Source: an uncultured Pelagibacteraceae bacterium (GTDB lineage Bacteria > Pseudomonadota > Alphaproteobacteria > Pelagibacterales > Pelagibacteraceae). Taken from it: a stretch of 64,000 nt of DNA. The translations under genes were made by a program, and so were the position numbers. Shown in pieces: positions 10,297 through 21,031 of this stretch (position 1 is the first letter of the stretch; the number at the start of each line of letters is the position of its first letter). The notes under the pieces were generated by a model. The model was not told the origin of the DNA. It saw only the letters and a list, made by a program, of their open reading frames with translations, and searched no databases. Location of the stretch: the NCBI GenBank assembly GCA_902603475.1, contig CACKUZ010000003.1, positions 1 through 64,000 on the forward strand, read 5' to 3'.

Positions 10297-11250
10297 TTAA
10301 TTGACTTTATTTTTACAGTTCCCTGTTTTGAAGTACTCATCAAGATTATCAATAGCTAAATTAGCCATCGCTGTTCTAGTTTCCTTTGTAGCACTGCCTA
10401 AATGAGGAAGTATAAATGCACTTTTATGTTTATAGTAGCCTTTATTTAAGTTTGGCTCATTTTTATAAACATCTAACCCAACTGCATAAACTTTTCTTCT
10501 ATCCAGTGCATCAACCATTGCCTCGTCTTCAATTATATCTCCTCTTGCAACATTAGTAACTACTGCACCTTTTGGTAAGTATTCGATTGTATCTTTATTA
10601 ATCATATCAATTGTCTCTTTTGATGCTGGACAACATACAGATAACACATCTGATACAGATAGAAGATCTTTTAAATTATCATGATAAATTGCACCTTGTT
10701 CTTTTTCCTCACTAAGTTTTGATCTATTATGATAATGAATTATCATTCCAAGAGATTTAGCAACTTTTGCAATTTTTTGTCCAATTCTTCCCATTCCTAA
10801 AATACCTAATCTTGTACCTGTAAGTTGTTTTCCAATTAATAAATCTGCTGACCAAACCCATCCACCTTCTCTAGCTCTTTCAATTCCCTCAGAAGCTCTT
10901 CTGCAAGCACCAAGAATTAAAAGAACTCCTATTTCTGCTGTTGCATCAGTTAAAACATCTGGAGTATTAGTTACAGCTATTCCTCTTTTTTTTGCAGCTT
11001 CTAAATCAATATTTCCAAATCCAACTGCAAAATTAGAAAGTATTTTAACTGAGTCTGGTAATTGATTAATTGTTTCAGCATCTAACTTATCTGTTAAAGC
11101 TGATAGTATTCCATCACATCCTTCACTCATTTCAATTAATTTTTTTTGTGAATATAGTTCATCATTAAGATTTAAATTTGCATCAAAGATTTCTTTTGCT
11201 TTATCCTCACAAGATCTTAGCAATCTTCTGGTGACCAATATTTTTTTCAT
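10297..11250 (-). CDS. D-2-hydroxyacid dehydrogenase (glyoxylate/hydroxypyruvate reductase-like)
   Basis: 317 aa; LGILGMGRIGQKIAKVAKSLGM NAD-binding motif and AVGLDVYKNEP, LPHLGSATKETR. Confidence 0.9.
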   Translation of the reverse strand: MKKILVTRRLLRSCEDKAKEIFDANLNLNDELYSQKKLIEMSEGCDGILSALTDKLDAETINQLPDSVKILSNFAVGFGNIDLEAAKKRGIAVTNTPDVLTDATAEIGVLLILGACRRASEGIERAREGGWVWSADLLIGKQLTGTRLGILGMGRIGQKIAKVAKSLGMIIHYHNRSKLSEEKEQGAIYHDNLKDLLSVSDVLSVCCPASKETIDMINKDTIEYLPKGAVVTNVARGDIIEDEAMVDALDRRKVYAVGLDVYKNEPNLNKGYYKHKSAFILPHLGSATKETRTAMANLAIDNLDEYFKTGNCKNKVN

Positions 11251-11259
11251 TAAGGTAGA

Positions 11260-12633
11260 TTAATTCAAATCGAAAATTTTACCAGGATTCATAATATTAT
11301 TTACATCTATCGATCTTTTAATAGATTTCATAACAGGTACGTTATCTGGGTGTTCTCTAAGTAAATAATGTTTTTTTTGAAGCCCTATACCATGTTCTCC
11401 AGTTATAGTTCCTTCAAGTTCAAGTGCTTTATTAATTAAATCATCACTATATTGTCTTATTCTTTTTTGTTTATCCTCGTCATCTGGATCATAAAGAACT
11501 ATAGAATGAAAATTTCCATCACCAACATGACCTACCATTGGAGCAGTTAGGCCCAGCTTTTGAACTTCTTTTTCTGCCCATGAAATACATTCAACTAATC
11601 TTGAAATTGGTACACATACATCTGTAGAATAAACTTTCATATCATTTCCCAAAGCTTTAACGGAATAGTAAACATCGTGTCTTGCTTTCCATAATTTTTT
11701 TTGCTCCTCAGGAGATGATGCCCATTGAAAATCACTTCCACCATTACTTTTTGAAATTTCTTCTACAATTCCAATATTTTCATTATTTGATGCTTCACTT
11801 CCATGAAATTCAAAAAATAGAGTAGGTGACGCTTTTATATTATCTAATTTAGAATACTTAATACTTATTTCCATTTGATCTTTGTTAAGCATTTCTATTC
11901 TTGCAATCGGAACACCATATTGGATAACTTCTTGAGATGCTTTAACTGCAGAGTCTAAATCTGGAAAATAACAAACTGCACTCATAATACTTTCAGGTAT
12001 GGGTGATAATCTTAATTGTACTTCAGTAATAATTCCAAGTGTTCCCTCTGAACCTATAAATAGATTTGTAAGATTATATCCCGCAGAAGTTTTTTTTGTT
12101 CTAGCTCCTGTTTTAATAATATCTCCATTTGGAAGAACAACTGTCAGACCTGAAATTACAGTTCTCATAGTTCCATATTTAACAGCCATTGTTCCTGAAG
12201 CTGACGTTGCTGCCATCCCACCAAGAGCAGCGTCTGCGCCTGGATCAATTGGAAAAAATACTCCATCTTCTCTCAAATATTCGTTTAATTGTTTTCTTGT
12301 GACATTTGCTTGAACTCTACAATCAAAGTCCTCAGCATTGACACTTAAAACTTTATTCATTTTTTCAAGAGAAATAGTAATACCGTTTTGATTTCCAACA
12401 ACATGGCCTTCTAAAGAAGTGCCTGTACCAAATGGAACTACAGGTATTTTGTGTTCGTTACATAGTTTTAATAATTGAGAAACTTCCTCATTTGTTTCTG
12501 GAAATACTACAGCTTTTGAAAGAATTGGATCATACGTATCTTCACCTCTTGCATAATTTGCTCGTGTGGACTCTGAGGTTGAAAATCTTCCGTTAAAGAT
12601 TTTTTTCAATTCTGTTTGTACAATCTCATTCAT
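11260..12633 (-). CDS. FAD-linked oxidase, glycolate/D-lactate dehydrogenase (GlcD) family
   Basis: 457 aa; VPFGTGTSLEGHV FAD motif, HVGDGNFHSI, GTITGEHGIGLQKK. Confidence 0.9.
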   Translation of the reverse strand: MNEIVQTELKKIFNGRFSTSESTRANYARGEDTYDPILSKAVVFPETNEEVSQLLKLCNEHKIPVVPFGTGTSLEGHVVGNQNGITISLEKMNKVLSVNAEDFDCRVQANVTRKQLNEYLREDGVFFPIDPGADAALGGMAATSASGTMAVKYGTMRTVISGLTVVLPNGDIIKTGARTKKTSAGYNLTNLFIGSEGTLGIITEVQLRLSPIPESIMSAVCYFPDLDSAVKASQEVIQYGVPIARIEMLNKDQMEISIKYSKLDNIKASPTLFFEFHGSEASNNENIGIVEEISKSNGGSDFQWASSPEEQKKLWKARHDVYYSVKALGNDMKVYSTDVCVPISRLVECISWAEKEVQKLGLTAPMVGHVGDGNFHSIVLYDPDDEDKQKRIRQYSDDLINKALELEGTITGEHGIGLQKKHYLLREHPDNVPVMKSIKRSIDVNNIMNPGKIFDLN

Positions 12634-12670
12634 AAGTAAATATTACAGAAAAATCTTTTAAAAATACAGC

Positions 12671-13837
12671 CTATTTAGAAAGCATCTTGCCTATATTTTC
12701 TAAGGCCTGCTGTATGTTATCTCTAGATGCGGCAAAACTAAATCTTACGTAGTCTTGGCAAGTTTGTCCAAATGCTGTTCCAGGCACTATTGCAACACCA
12801 GCTTCATGCATTGCTTTTTTACAAAATTCTGCGCCTGTCATTCCAGTACCTTTTACATTTGGAAATGCGTAAAAAGCTCCACCTGGCAGACTGCATTCTA
12901 TTCCTGGTAAATCATTTAAACCTTTATGAATTAAATTTCTTCTTAAAGTAAACTTATCTAACATATCTTTAATTGAATCATCTGGTCCATCCAATGCAGC
13001 TATACCAGCAAATTGTGCTGCTGCATTTACACAAGATACACTGTTGATTAATAATTTATTTACATGCTCAACTAGTTCCTTTGGCCAAAAACTCCAGCCT
13101 AATCTCCATCCAGTCATTGAATATGCTTTACTCCAACCTTCTAATACAATTAATCTATCTCTTAAATTTTCATAATGAAAAAACGATGGCATTTCTTTGT
13201 AGTCAAAAATTTGTCTACTATAGATTTCATCGCTTAAGATCGTAACATGTGGATGTTTTTCTAACTCTTTAGCAAAATAGTCTATTACTGGTTTTTCAAC
13301 AAAACTTCCTGTTGGATTATTTGGGTTAATTAAAATTAGCAATCTTGTTTTATCAGTAATTAAAGACAATATTTTATCTGGATCAAATTTAAGATCTTTG
13401 TCTTCAGTAAGATCATAAGGCACTGGTGTTGAACCAGTATAATTTATCATTGACTCATAAATTGGGAAGGCTGGTGTAGGATGAATTATTTCTGCCCCTG
13501 GTTCACCAAAACATTGAATTGCATAACTCATTGTTGGCTTTCCACCTGGCATAATTAAAATTCTTTCAGCATCAATATCTGCATTGTAACGTTTTTTAAT
13601 CCATCTTGTTACAGCTTCTCTACATTCTGGAATTCCGTTAGACATCACATATCCATGATGACCATCGTCTAAAGCTTTTTTTGCAGCTTCGACTACATGT
13701 TTTGGGGTTTTAAAATCTGGTTGACCTAATCCCAAATGTATCATTGGGTGACCCTTTGCTTCTAATGCTTTAGCTTCAGCTAATACACTGAATGCAGACT
13801 CTGTTCCTAAGTTTTCTAAGTTTTTTGCCAGTATCAT
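12671..13837 (-). CDS. Class I/II pyridoxal phosphate-dependent aminotransferase
   Basis: 388 aa; ILINPNNPTGS, SDEIYS, GWSKAYSMTGWRLGW. Confidence 0.9.
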   Translation of the reverse strand: MILAKNLENLGTESAFSVLAEAKALEAKGHPMIHLGLGQPDFKTPKHVVEAAKKALDDGHHGYVMSNGIPECREAVTRWIKKRYNADIDAERILIMPGGKPTMSYAIQCFGEPGAEIIHPTPAFPIYESMINYTGSTPVPYDLTEDKDLKFDPDKILSLITDKTRLLILINPNNPTGSFVEKPVIDYFAKELEKHPHVTILSDEIYSRQIFDYKEMPSFFHYENLRDRLIVLEGWSKAYSMTGWRLGWSFWPKELVEHVNKLLINSVSCVNAAAQFAGIAALDGPDDSIKDMLDKFTLRRNLIHKGLNDLPGIECSLPGGAFYAFPNVKGTGMTGAEFCKKAMHEAGVAIVPGTAFGQTCQDYVRFSFAASRDNIQQALENIGKMLSK

Positions 13838-13902
13838 ATTTTTATTTTTTAAAGTGAGAAAACTAACTGAAAAGGTTAACTATGTCTATTAATTAAAATT
13901 TT

Positions 13903-15054
13903 TTATCTTCTATAAATAATTTTGGACTCATCTAAGTCTCTTATACTTTTGCATCCCATCAATATCATGTTACGTCTTATTTCATCATGCATATTTTGCA
14001 GTAATCTTTCTACTCCTTGTTGGCCACCAGCCCCTAAACTAAACAAAAAAGCTTTACCAAAACTACAAGCTGTCGCACCTGCTGCTAAAGCTTTAAGAAC
14101 ATGTGTTCCTCTTCGAACTCCACCATCTAAAATTACCTCTAATTTATCTCCTACAGCATCTCTTATAGCTTTTACTTGATCAAAAGGAGATCTAGACCCG
14201 TCAAGTTGTCTTCCACCATGGTTTGATATCATTATAGCGGTACATCCTATGTCTATTGCTCTTTTAGCGTCATCAACTGACATAACTCCTTTAAGTGCAA
14301 TTGGGCCGTCCCATTTTTTTATACAATACTCTGCATCTTTCCAATTCATGGCAGGATCATATTGCTCATTTATATATCCCATAACAGATTGGGCAATATT
14401 TGTACCCTTATCAACTTTATCTTTAAGATTTGCTAATTCAAATTTTTTATGCGTAAAATAGTTAAAGACCCACTGAGGTCTCATGGCAAAACTCATTAAA
14501 CTATCTAAAGTAAATTTTGGTGGTGTTGTAAAACCTGTCCTGTGATCTCTTTCTCTATTTCCAGCGACAATAGTGTCAACTGTGATACACATTCCATTGA
14601 AGTTTGCTCTTTTACATCTATCAATTAAGTCATTGGTTATTGATTGATCCTTATGAATATATAATTGGAAAATTTTTGGCCCACTTGAAAGGTTTGCAAT
14701 TTCTTCAATCGAAAAAGAAGCCATAGTAGACATACTGTATATTGTGCCAAATTTTTCGGCTGCACGAGCAGAAGCCTTATCTCCATCTGGGTGATATAAA
14801 CTTTGCATAGCGGTAGGTGATAAAAAGATTGGCATATCCATCTTTGTTCCAAAGACCTCTGTTTTTAAATCAGGTTCACCAACACTATTTAAAATATTTG
14901 GAATTAGATCACAGTCATTAAATGAATCTGTATTTCTATTCATTGTAACTTCATCGTCTGCTCCTCCGTCTATATAATGAAAAATAGGTGCAGGTAATTT
15001 TTTTTTTGCTAACTTTCTAAAGTCATCAAAGTTATAGCAATTGCTTAAGCTCAT
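13903..15054 (-). CDS. Alpha-hydroxy-acid oxidizing protein (LldD/glycolate oxidase family), copy 1
   Basis: 383 aa; FHYIDGGADDE, ISNHGGRQLDGSRSPFD, FMN-dependent dehydrogenase motifs. Confidence 0.92.
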   Translation of the reverse strand: MSLSNCYNFDDFRKLAKKKLPAPIFHYIDGGADDEVTMNRNTDSFNDCDLIPNILNSVGEPDLKTEVFGTKMDMPIFLSPTAMQSLYHPDGDKASARAAEKFGTIYSMSTMASFSIEEIANLSSGPKIFQLYIHKDQSITNDLIDRCKRANFNGMCITVDTIVAGNRERDHRTGFTTPPKFTLDSLMSFAMRPQWVFNYFTHKKFELANLKDKVDKGTNIAQSVMGYINEQYDPAMNWKDAEYCIKKWDGPIALKGVMSVDDAKRAIDIGCTAIMISNHGGRQLDGSRSPFDQVKAIRDAVGDKLEVILDGGVRRGTHVLKALAAGATACSFGKAFLFSLGAGGQQGVERLLQNMHDEIRRNMILMGCKSIRDLDESKIIYRR

Positions 15055-16205
15055 TATACTCTGAATCTTAAGTTACTTCTGTTTAGGTCACTAATTTTTG
15101 TACAACCCATTAGCTTCATATCTCGTTGCAGTTCAGTTTTATATTGATTTAGTGCTCTTTCCACTCCTGCTTGACCTGCTGCAGCTAAAGCATAAAGATA
15201 AAGTCTTCCACCTGAACAAGCTTTAGCACCTAAGGATAATGCTTTAAGCATATGAGTTCCTCTATGAATTCCACCTTCACATATAACATCAAGTTTATCG
15301 CCAACAGCATCAACAATTTCTGCAAGTTGATCAAAAGGAGATCTAGACCCATCAAGTTGTCTTCCCCCATGATTTGAAACCATAATTCCAGTGCAACCAA
15401 TATCTACAGCTTTTTTTGCATCTTCAACACTCATAATACCTTTAAGAGCAAAATGACCACCCCATTGAGAACAAAGTTTTTCAGCATCTTTCCAGTTCAT
15501 AGATTGGTCTAACATAGTAGAAAAATAACTTCCAATTGAAGAATTAGTGCTTGTACCTTCTTTCACAAAATCTTGAAGGTGTGGTAATTCAAATTTACCT
15601 TTAGTCAGATAGTTAATTCCCCACATGGGCTTAGTGGCAAAACTAAACAAACTTGATAAAGTCAACTTAGGTGGAGATGTAAAACCAGTTCTTAAATCTC
15701 TCTCTCGGTTTCCACCTGTAATAGTATCCACCGTTAAAGCCATTACATCGAATTTTGCTGCTTTAGCTCTCTCTAAACAAGAGTCATTCAAGCCTCTATC
15801 TTTGTGAAAATAAAATTGAAACATCTTAGGAGTATCAATCATAGCAGAAATTTCTTCTACACTGACTGTAGCCAAAGCTGAAACACCAAACATTGTATTA
15901 AATTTTTTTGCTGCCTTTCCAACTGCTCTTTCTCCATCATAATGAAAAAGTCTTTGTAATGCTGTGGGTGCTAGGTAAAATGGTAAATCCAATTTTTTTC
16001 CAAATATTGTTGTTGAAAGATCAACATTTTCAACTCCTCTTAAAACATTTGGAACTAAATCAACATCATCAAAAGCACTAGTATTTCTAGCATACGTTAT
16101 CTCATCATCAGCTGCACCATCAATGTAGTGAAAAATTGGAGAAGGTAATTTTTTTTTAGCTAATTTTCTAAAATCACCAAAATTGTGACAGTCTTTTAAA
16201 TTCAT
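15054..16205 (-). CDS. Alpha-hydroxy-acid oxidizing protein (LldD/glycolate oxidase family), copy 2
   Basis: 383 aa tandem paralogue; FHYIDGAADDE, VSNHGGRQLDGSRSPFDQ. Confidence 0.92.
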   Translation of the reverse strand: MNLKDCHNFGDFRKLAKKKLPSPIFHYIDGAADDEITYARNTSAFDDVDLVPNVLRGVENVDLSTTIFGKKLDLPFYLAPTALQRLFHYDGERAVGKAAKKFNTMFGVSALATVSVEEISAMIDTPKMFQFYFHKDRGLNDSCLERAKAAKFDVMALTVDTITGGNRERDLRTGFTSPPKLTLSSLFSFATKPMWGINYLTKGKFELPHLQDFVKEGTSTNSSIGSYFSTMLDQSMNWKDAEKLCSQWGGHFALKGIMSVEDAKKAVDIGCTGIMVSNHGGRQLDGSRSPFDQLAEIVDAVGDKLDVICEGGIHRGTHMLKALSLGAKACSGGRLYLYALAAAGQAGVERALNQYKTELQRDMKLMGCTKISDLNRSNLRFRV

Positions 16206-16214
16206 AATTTTAAT

Positions 16215-16715
16215 TTAAAATTTTTTTATATAATTAAACATATAACTATTTGCCCCAGGATTTTTATCCCCAAGGCTCGCGTTTGATATATGGTTATATG
16301 ACAGTGCTATTTCACTATTTGATGAAAATTCATAAGAAATTTGTATTTCTGTTTTAAACTCAATCACATGTCCTAAATCTTTGCCATCACCTTTAGAATA
16401 TAGACCAGGAGTAAAGCTTGGAGTAAACTTCAAAGGACCCTCATTGTAAATTTGAAAACCTGTATAAATATATGCCGCGTTATCTGCTGTCACCATTAGA
16501 CCTGTTACTGGTTGAAGGATTCCTAAAAAGCTTTCTTTATCTTTTCCAGTATTAACATGCTGTATACCAATTAAAGTAGACTTTTTTCCCTCATCACTAA
16601 AATCAAAAGTCCCAGTGTAAAAACTCCAATTTTCATTAGAACTATGTCCATCTGCTTTTGCTAAATTAAAACTCAGCAAAAAATAAATTATCAATAATTT
16701 GAAAATGGTTTGCAT
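16215..16715 (-). CDS. Putative PagL/acyloxyacyl hydrolase-like outer membrane protein
   Basis: 166 aa with signal peptide; C-terminal SYNHISNASLGDKNPGANSYMFNY resembles the PagL H-x-SN catalytic region. Confidence 0.6.
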   Translation of the reverse strand: MQTIFKLLIIYFLLSFNLAKADGHSSNENWSFYTGTFDFSDEGKKSTLIGIQHVNTGKDKESFLGILQPVTGLMVTADNAAYIYTGFQIYNEGPLKFTPSFTPGLYSKGDGKDLGHVIEFKTEIQISYEFSSNSEIALSYNHISNASLGDKNPGANSYMFNYIKKF

Positions 16716-16728
16716 AAAAAATTTGTAC

Positions 16729-17091
16729 CTACTTTATAGATACTTTTCTAAGAATTAAAATACCGCCAAAAACAAATAAAATCAAAGGTAATACCCAAAG
16801 TAAAACTGTGTTTTTGTTAATTTCTGGATCATAAACTATCCACTCTCCATATTTGCTCTTAAGAAAATCATAAATTTGTTCATCATTTTTACCTTCATCG
16901 ATTTTATTTTGAATTAAAATTTTCATACTTAAAGCAAAATCAGATTGAGAGTCATAAACTGATTGTCCTTGACAAATTAAACATCTCAAATTTTTTGAAA
17001 TTTGATCAACCTTTTCAGAATTAGCTGCATATGATAGATTAAAAGAACCTATAAAGTAAAATATTGTAAGGACTAAAATTTTAATTTTCAT
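16729..17091 (-). CDS. ccmH: Cytochrome c-type biogenesis protein CcmH
   Basis: 120 aa; LRCLICQGQSVYDSQSDFA (LRCxxC) motif, C-terminal TM. Confidence 0.93.
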   Translation of the reverse strand: MKIKILVLTIFYFIGSFNLSYAANSEKVDQISKNLRCLICQGQSVYDSQSDFALSMKILIQNKIDEGKNDEQIYDFLKSKYGEWIVYDPEINKNTVLLWVLPLILFVFGGILILRKVSIK

Positions 17092-17614
17092 TTTTGATTA
17101 TCATTTTAAGTTCAGCAAGTTTTTTATCATCAAGTGGACCAATATATTTTTTTAAAATAGTTTTAGAATTGTTATTTATAAGAATTGTTTCAGGTACTCC
17201 ATATGCACCTAGCTCAATTGAATTAACTCCCGAAGGGTCAACTACAATTTTAGAATAAGGATTACCCAATTCTTTAATAAATTTTTTTGCATTTACCTCA
17301 CTATCTTTATAGTTAATTCCAATAATATTTAATTTACCTAACGAATTTAAATTTAATAAATAAGGATGCTCATCTCGACATGGTAGACACCATGAAGCCC
17401 AGATATTTATTAATGAAAAATCTTTATCATTTATCAATTCGTATAATGTTGTCTCCTCATTAGAATAAAGAAACTTAGCTTTAAAGTTAAAATCAATATT
17501 ACTTGATTTTAAATTTGGGGAATAATTATTTGTTTTATTAAGGCCTTTAAGAAGAATAAAAAAACTTACAATAACTAAAAAAACTACTGCTATTAGCTTG
17601 ATATTTTTAACCAT
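17081..17614 (-). CDS. ccmG: Thiol:disulfide interchange protein CcmG/DsbE
   Basis: 177 aa; NIWASWCLPCRDEHPYL thioredoxin-like motif, ccm gene context. Confidence 0.92.
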   Translation of the reverse strand: MVKNIKLIAVVFLVIVSFFILLKGLNKTNNYSPNLKSSNIDFNFKAKFLYSNEETTLYELINDKDFSLINIWASWCLPCRDEHPYLLNLNSLGKLNIIGINYKDSEVNAKKFIKELGNPYSKIVVDPSGVNSIELGAYGVPETILINNNSKTILKKYIGPLDDKKLAELKMIIKNEN

Positions 17615-19478
17615 TTTTTTTTACAATGCTTAATATCCCTCCAAAGGAGATTAATATTATTGATATCCAAATCCATATCATAAACGGTTTTATTTGATAC
17701 CTGACATTATAAAATCCATCATTTTTTAATATATTAAACACTAAAAAATTATCAGAGTATAATGTCGATTTTATATCGGCCTCACTAGTTATTGTTTGTG
17801 GCTGATCATAAACTCTTACTTCTGGTTTCAGATTGATCGAATTATTTTTGTCTGAAATTTTAAAATTTGCCTCTAAAGACTGGTAATTTTTACTTTCATT
17901 TACTTTAAGGCTTTCAAATTTAATTGTTTTATTTAAAAATTTTCTTTCATCTCCAACTTTCATATTTGATGAGTACTCTTTTGCAAGAACACCATTGACT
18001 AAAACACTTAAAATAAACAAACTAAAACCGAAATGAGATATTTTTTGAGATAAATTTGTTTTTTTTACTGAAAAATCTTTAATAGTAATAAAAAAAAGAA
18101 AAAAGCTTGCAATAAAAAGTGGGAGTGAAAATAGATATGAAATTCCTACTCTTTTTAAAAAAATAAAAGAAATAATTATTGATAAAATAAAAAATAAAAG
18201 CTGCTGTAGATTAATTTTATTTGTTTTATCTTTAATCCAATTCAAATTTGGTCCAATTGCCATAAAAATTAAAAAAGGAATCAAAAAAGGTACAATTAAT
18301 TTATGATAAAAGGGGGGACCAACTGAAATTTTATCATTATTTACTACTTCTAGAAATATTGGATAAACTGTGCCAATTAAGACAACTGATAAAAAAAACA
18401 TCATAAACAAGTTATTAACCAGAACAGCTGTTTCTTTACTAACAATATGAGTTTTTGTGAAATTGTTTTTGATTTTATTTTGATAAAAAAAATAAATAAA
18501 AATAGACAACGTAATTAATATAAATAAAAAACAAAGAATAAAAACTCCCCTTGATGGATCATTTGCAAAAGTATGGATTGAATTTAAAATACCAGATCTA
18601 ACTAAAAATGTTCCACTCATACTTAATGAAAAAGTTGTAATTGATAAAATTACAGCCCAGGAATGAAACATTTCTCTTTTTTCCAAAATTAAAATAGTAT
18701 GAAATAAAGCCGTTAAACAAAACCATGGCATAAGGGATACATTTTCAACTGGATCCCAAAACCAAAAACCTCCCCATCCTAGTTCATAATAAGCCCATAT
18801 AGATCCTAATAAAATTCCAATAGATAAAAAAATCCATGAAACCAGTACCCAATTCTTTATATGCTTGGCCCAGGATTTATTTACAGAACCTGATATTAAG
18901 GCTGCGAGTGAAGAAGAAAAAATAATAGATGTTCCAACATATCCTAAATATAATATTGGTGGATGAATTGCTAATGCTGGGTCTTGAAGTATTGGATTTA
19001 AACCACTTCCCTCGTTTGGAATTGGGAATAAACTCATAAAGGGATTTGAAGTAAAAAGAATAAATAATAAAAATCCTAAAATTATTATTTCCTGAAAAAA
19101 TAAAGTTAGAATTCTATATTTGTTTGAAAGATTTTTTGAAGTAATTGTAAAAATTAATAAAAAAATTGATAATACTAATAACCAAAGAAGTAAGCTTCCC
19201 TCATGGTTGCCCCATGTTCCTGAAATTTTATAGAAAAAAGGTTTAGAGGTATGAGAATTATTATAGACTGTCTCATTACTAAAATCTGAGATTATAAAAC
19301 CTATTATAAGAGCAAAGAAACTTATTATAATCATTAATGATTGAATTGAAATTAGTGAAAAAATTCTTCCGCTAATATTTATATTATTTCGATTTAATAA
19401 TATTGGAGATTGAATGATTATTATAATAGATGACAGTAAAGCAATATAAAGTGAATAATTTCCAATTTGGTTTAGCAT
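17607..19478 (-). CDS. ccmF: Heme lyase CcmF
   Basis: 623 aa; WGGFWFWDPVENVSLMPW WWD-like domain. Confidence 0.95.
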   Translation of the reverse strand: MLNQIGNYSLYIALLSSIIIIIQSPILLNRNNINISGRIFSLISIQSLMIIISFFALIIGFIISDFSNETVYNNSHTSKPFFYKISGTWGNHEGSLLLWLLVLSIFLLIFTITSKNLSNKYRILTLFFQEIIILGFLLFILFTSNPFMSLFPIPNEGSGLNPILQDPALAIHPPILYLGYVGTSIIFSSSLAALISGSVNKSWAKHIKNWVLVSWIFLSIGILLGSIWAYYELGWGGFWFWDPVENVSLMPWFCLTALFHTILILEKREMFHSWAVILSITTFSLSMSGTFLVRSGILNSIHTFANDPSRGVFILCFLFILITLSIFIYFFYQNKIKNNFTKTHIVSKETAVLVNNLFMMFFLSVVLIGTVYPIFLEVVNNDKISVGPPFYHKLIVPFLIPFLIFMAIGPNLNWIKDKTNKINLQQLLFFILSIIISFIFLKRVGISYLFSLPLFIASFFLFFITIKDFSVKKTNLSQKISHFGFSLFILSVLVNGVLAKEYSSNMKVGDERKFLNKTIKFESLKVNESKNYQSLEANFKISDKNNSINLKPEVRVYDQPQTITSEADIKSTLYSDNFLVFNILKNDGFYNVRYQIKPFMIWIWISIILISFGGILSIVKKNG

Positions 19479-19900
19479 TAATTACTCTCTTTTAATGCCT
19501 CTTTCACCTCAGGTGGCATATAATTTTCATCATGTTTTGCCAATATTTTAACCGCAGTTAAAAAACTACGATCTTTTAAAAAACCTTCAGCCACAACTCC
19601 TTTTCCTTCTTCAAATAAATTTGGAACGGAACCACTATAATTAACGATTAATTCATTTTTAAAGTCAGTTATGACAAAATTAACTTCTGACTGATTAATG
19701 ATAATTGATTTTTCTTTAACCATTCCTCCAACTCTTATTTTTTTTGGTGTCAACTCTATTAAATTTTTTATTTCTGTAGGTGATTTAAAATAAACGACGT
19801 TTTCCTCTAGTGATTTAAAAACTAAAAATATAATTAAGATTGATGAAAAGAATATAGATAATATAAAGATGGCTCTTAATTTAACTTTTTTACCATACAT
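19478..19900 (-). CDS. ccmE: Heme chaperone CcmE
   Basis: 140 aa; [20 protein letters not shown] heme-attachment motif. Confidence 0.95.
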   Translation of the reverse strand: MYGKKVKLRAIFILSIFFSSILIIFLVFKSLEENVVYFKSPTEIKNLIELTPKKIRVGGMVKEKSIIINQSEVNFVITDFKNELIVNYSGSVPNLFEEGKGVVAEGFLKDRSFLTAVKILAKHDENYMPPEVKEALKESN

Positions 19901-19911
19901 GAAAATAAAAA

Positions 19912-20145
19912 TTAAATTTTAGATGCAGATGAAGTAGCTAGTATTTCTTTATATGTTTCTTGTTTTTTTGCTATTTCAATTTTATCAGTCTCTAAACTTT
20001 CAAAACGAGCCCTAAATTTCTTTTGCTCTTTAACTAATTGAAGTTTGATTACTGAATATAAAATACAAAAACAAGAAAGGGTAAATGCAAAAGAAGACCA
20101 TACATAGAGACCGAATCCATTCATGTATAAAACTTCGTTAATCAT
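19912..20145 (-). CDS. ccmD: Heme exporter protein CcmD
   Basis: 77 aa; [17 protein letters not shown], between ccmC and ccmE. Confidence 0.8.
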   Translation of the reverse strand: MINEVLYMNGFGLYVWSSFAFTLSCFCILYSVIKLQLVKEQKKFRARFESLETDKIEIAKKQETYKEILATSSASKI

Positions 20146-20849
20146 AATCTATCTAATCCTTTATTTTTTATTTTTATCAGTTCTGTATTATATTTCATCA
20201 AAAATATCAAAAGCGAAAAAAGTGCAAATGCCGCAGTCATTATACCTAAAGGTAACAACATGGAAGCATGAATAGAAGTTTCTGTAAAAATATTTACTGA
20301 AGAAGGTTGGTGCAATGTTGACCACCATTCAACGGAAAATTTGATTATTGGGACATTTATTAAACCTATTATTGCTATGTACGAACTAATCTTTACAGCT
20401 CTTTCCTCATTGTCAGTTACCCTCCAACTTAGAAGAAACATCAAATAAAAAAAAGCAAGTAATAACATTGACGTTATTCTTGCATCCCATGCCCACCACG
20501 TTCCCCAAGTAGGTTTGCCCCAGATAGATCCTGTAACCAAAGCAATAATATTAAAGACAAAACCAGATGGTGCTAAGCTTTTTGTAATTAAAGAAAGATT
20601 CTTATTTTTAAAAACTAAAATACCAAATGACAAAACAGCAATTAAAGAAAAAATTCCAAGAGAAATCCAAGCTGCTGGGACATGCACATACATAATTCTC
20701 ACAGAGTCGCTTTGTTTATAGTCTTCAGGAGAAAGTATTAACGCCTCAACAAGGCCAATGGTTATAATTACTAAAAAAATAATAAATACAAACTTTTGTG
20801 TTTTATTTATTATTTTTAATAAGTTGTTTGGTTTTAAATACTTAAACAT
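20142..20849 (-). CDS. ccmC: Heme exporter protein CcmC
   Basis: 235 aa; GSIWGKPTWGTWWAWDARITS. Confidence 0.95.
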   Translation of the reverse strand: MFKYLKPNNLLKIINKTQKFVFIIFLVIITIGLVEALILSPEDYKQSDSVRIMYVHVPAAWISLGIFSLIAVLSFGILVFKNKNLSLITKSLAPSGFVFNIIALVTGSIWGKPTWGTWWAWDARITSMLLLAFFYLMFLLSWRVTDNEERAVKISSYIAIIGLINVPIIKFSVEWWSTLHQPSSVNIFTETSIHASMLLPLGIMTAAFALFSLLIFLMKYNTELIKIKNKGLDRL

Positions 20850-21031
20850 TTTCTGTTATCTATAACACAAATTTAAATTATGAAAATTTTTCTAGTGGGT
20901 TATTCTGACCAAGAACACAGAGGGAGATAAAATAAATGGGATTAAAGCATCCTTGGTCAAAATATAACTTATTTTAGACATAATCTATGACGAAGGTTTG
21001 CACGAAATGTGTTTAAATAATGTAAATTTGC

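Noticed and set aside
16215-17091. Missing ccmA, ccmB and ccmI as a sign of an unusual ccm system
   Set aside because: ccmAB are often located elsewhere in compact alphaproteobacterial genomes, and absence from one window is not evidence of loss.
20891-20979. 6S RNA (ssrS) assignment for the ccmC-hspQ stem-loop
   Set aside because: I could not recognise the characteristic central bubble and conserved sequence blocks, so it is kept only as an unassigned structured candidate.
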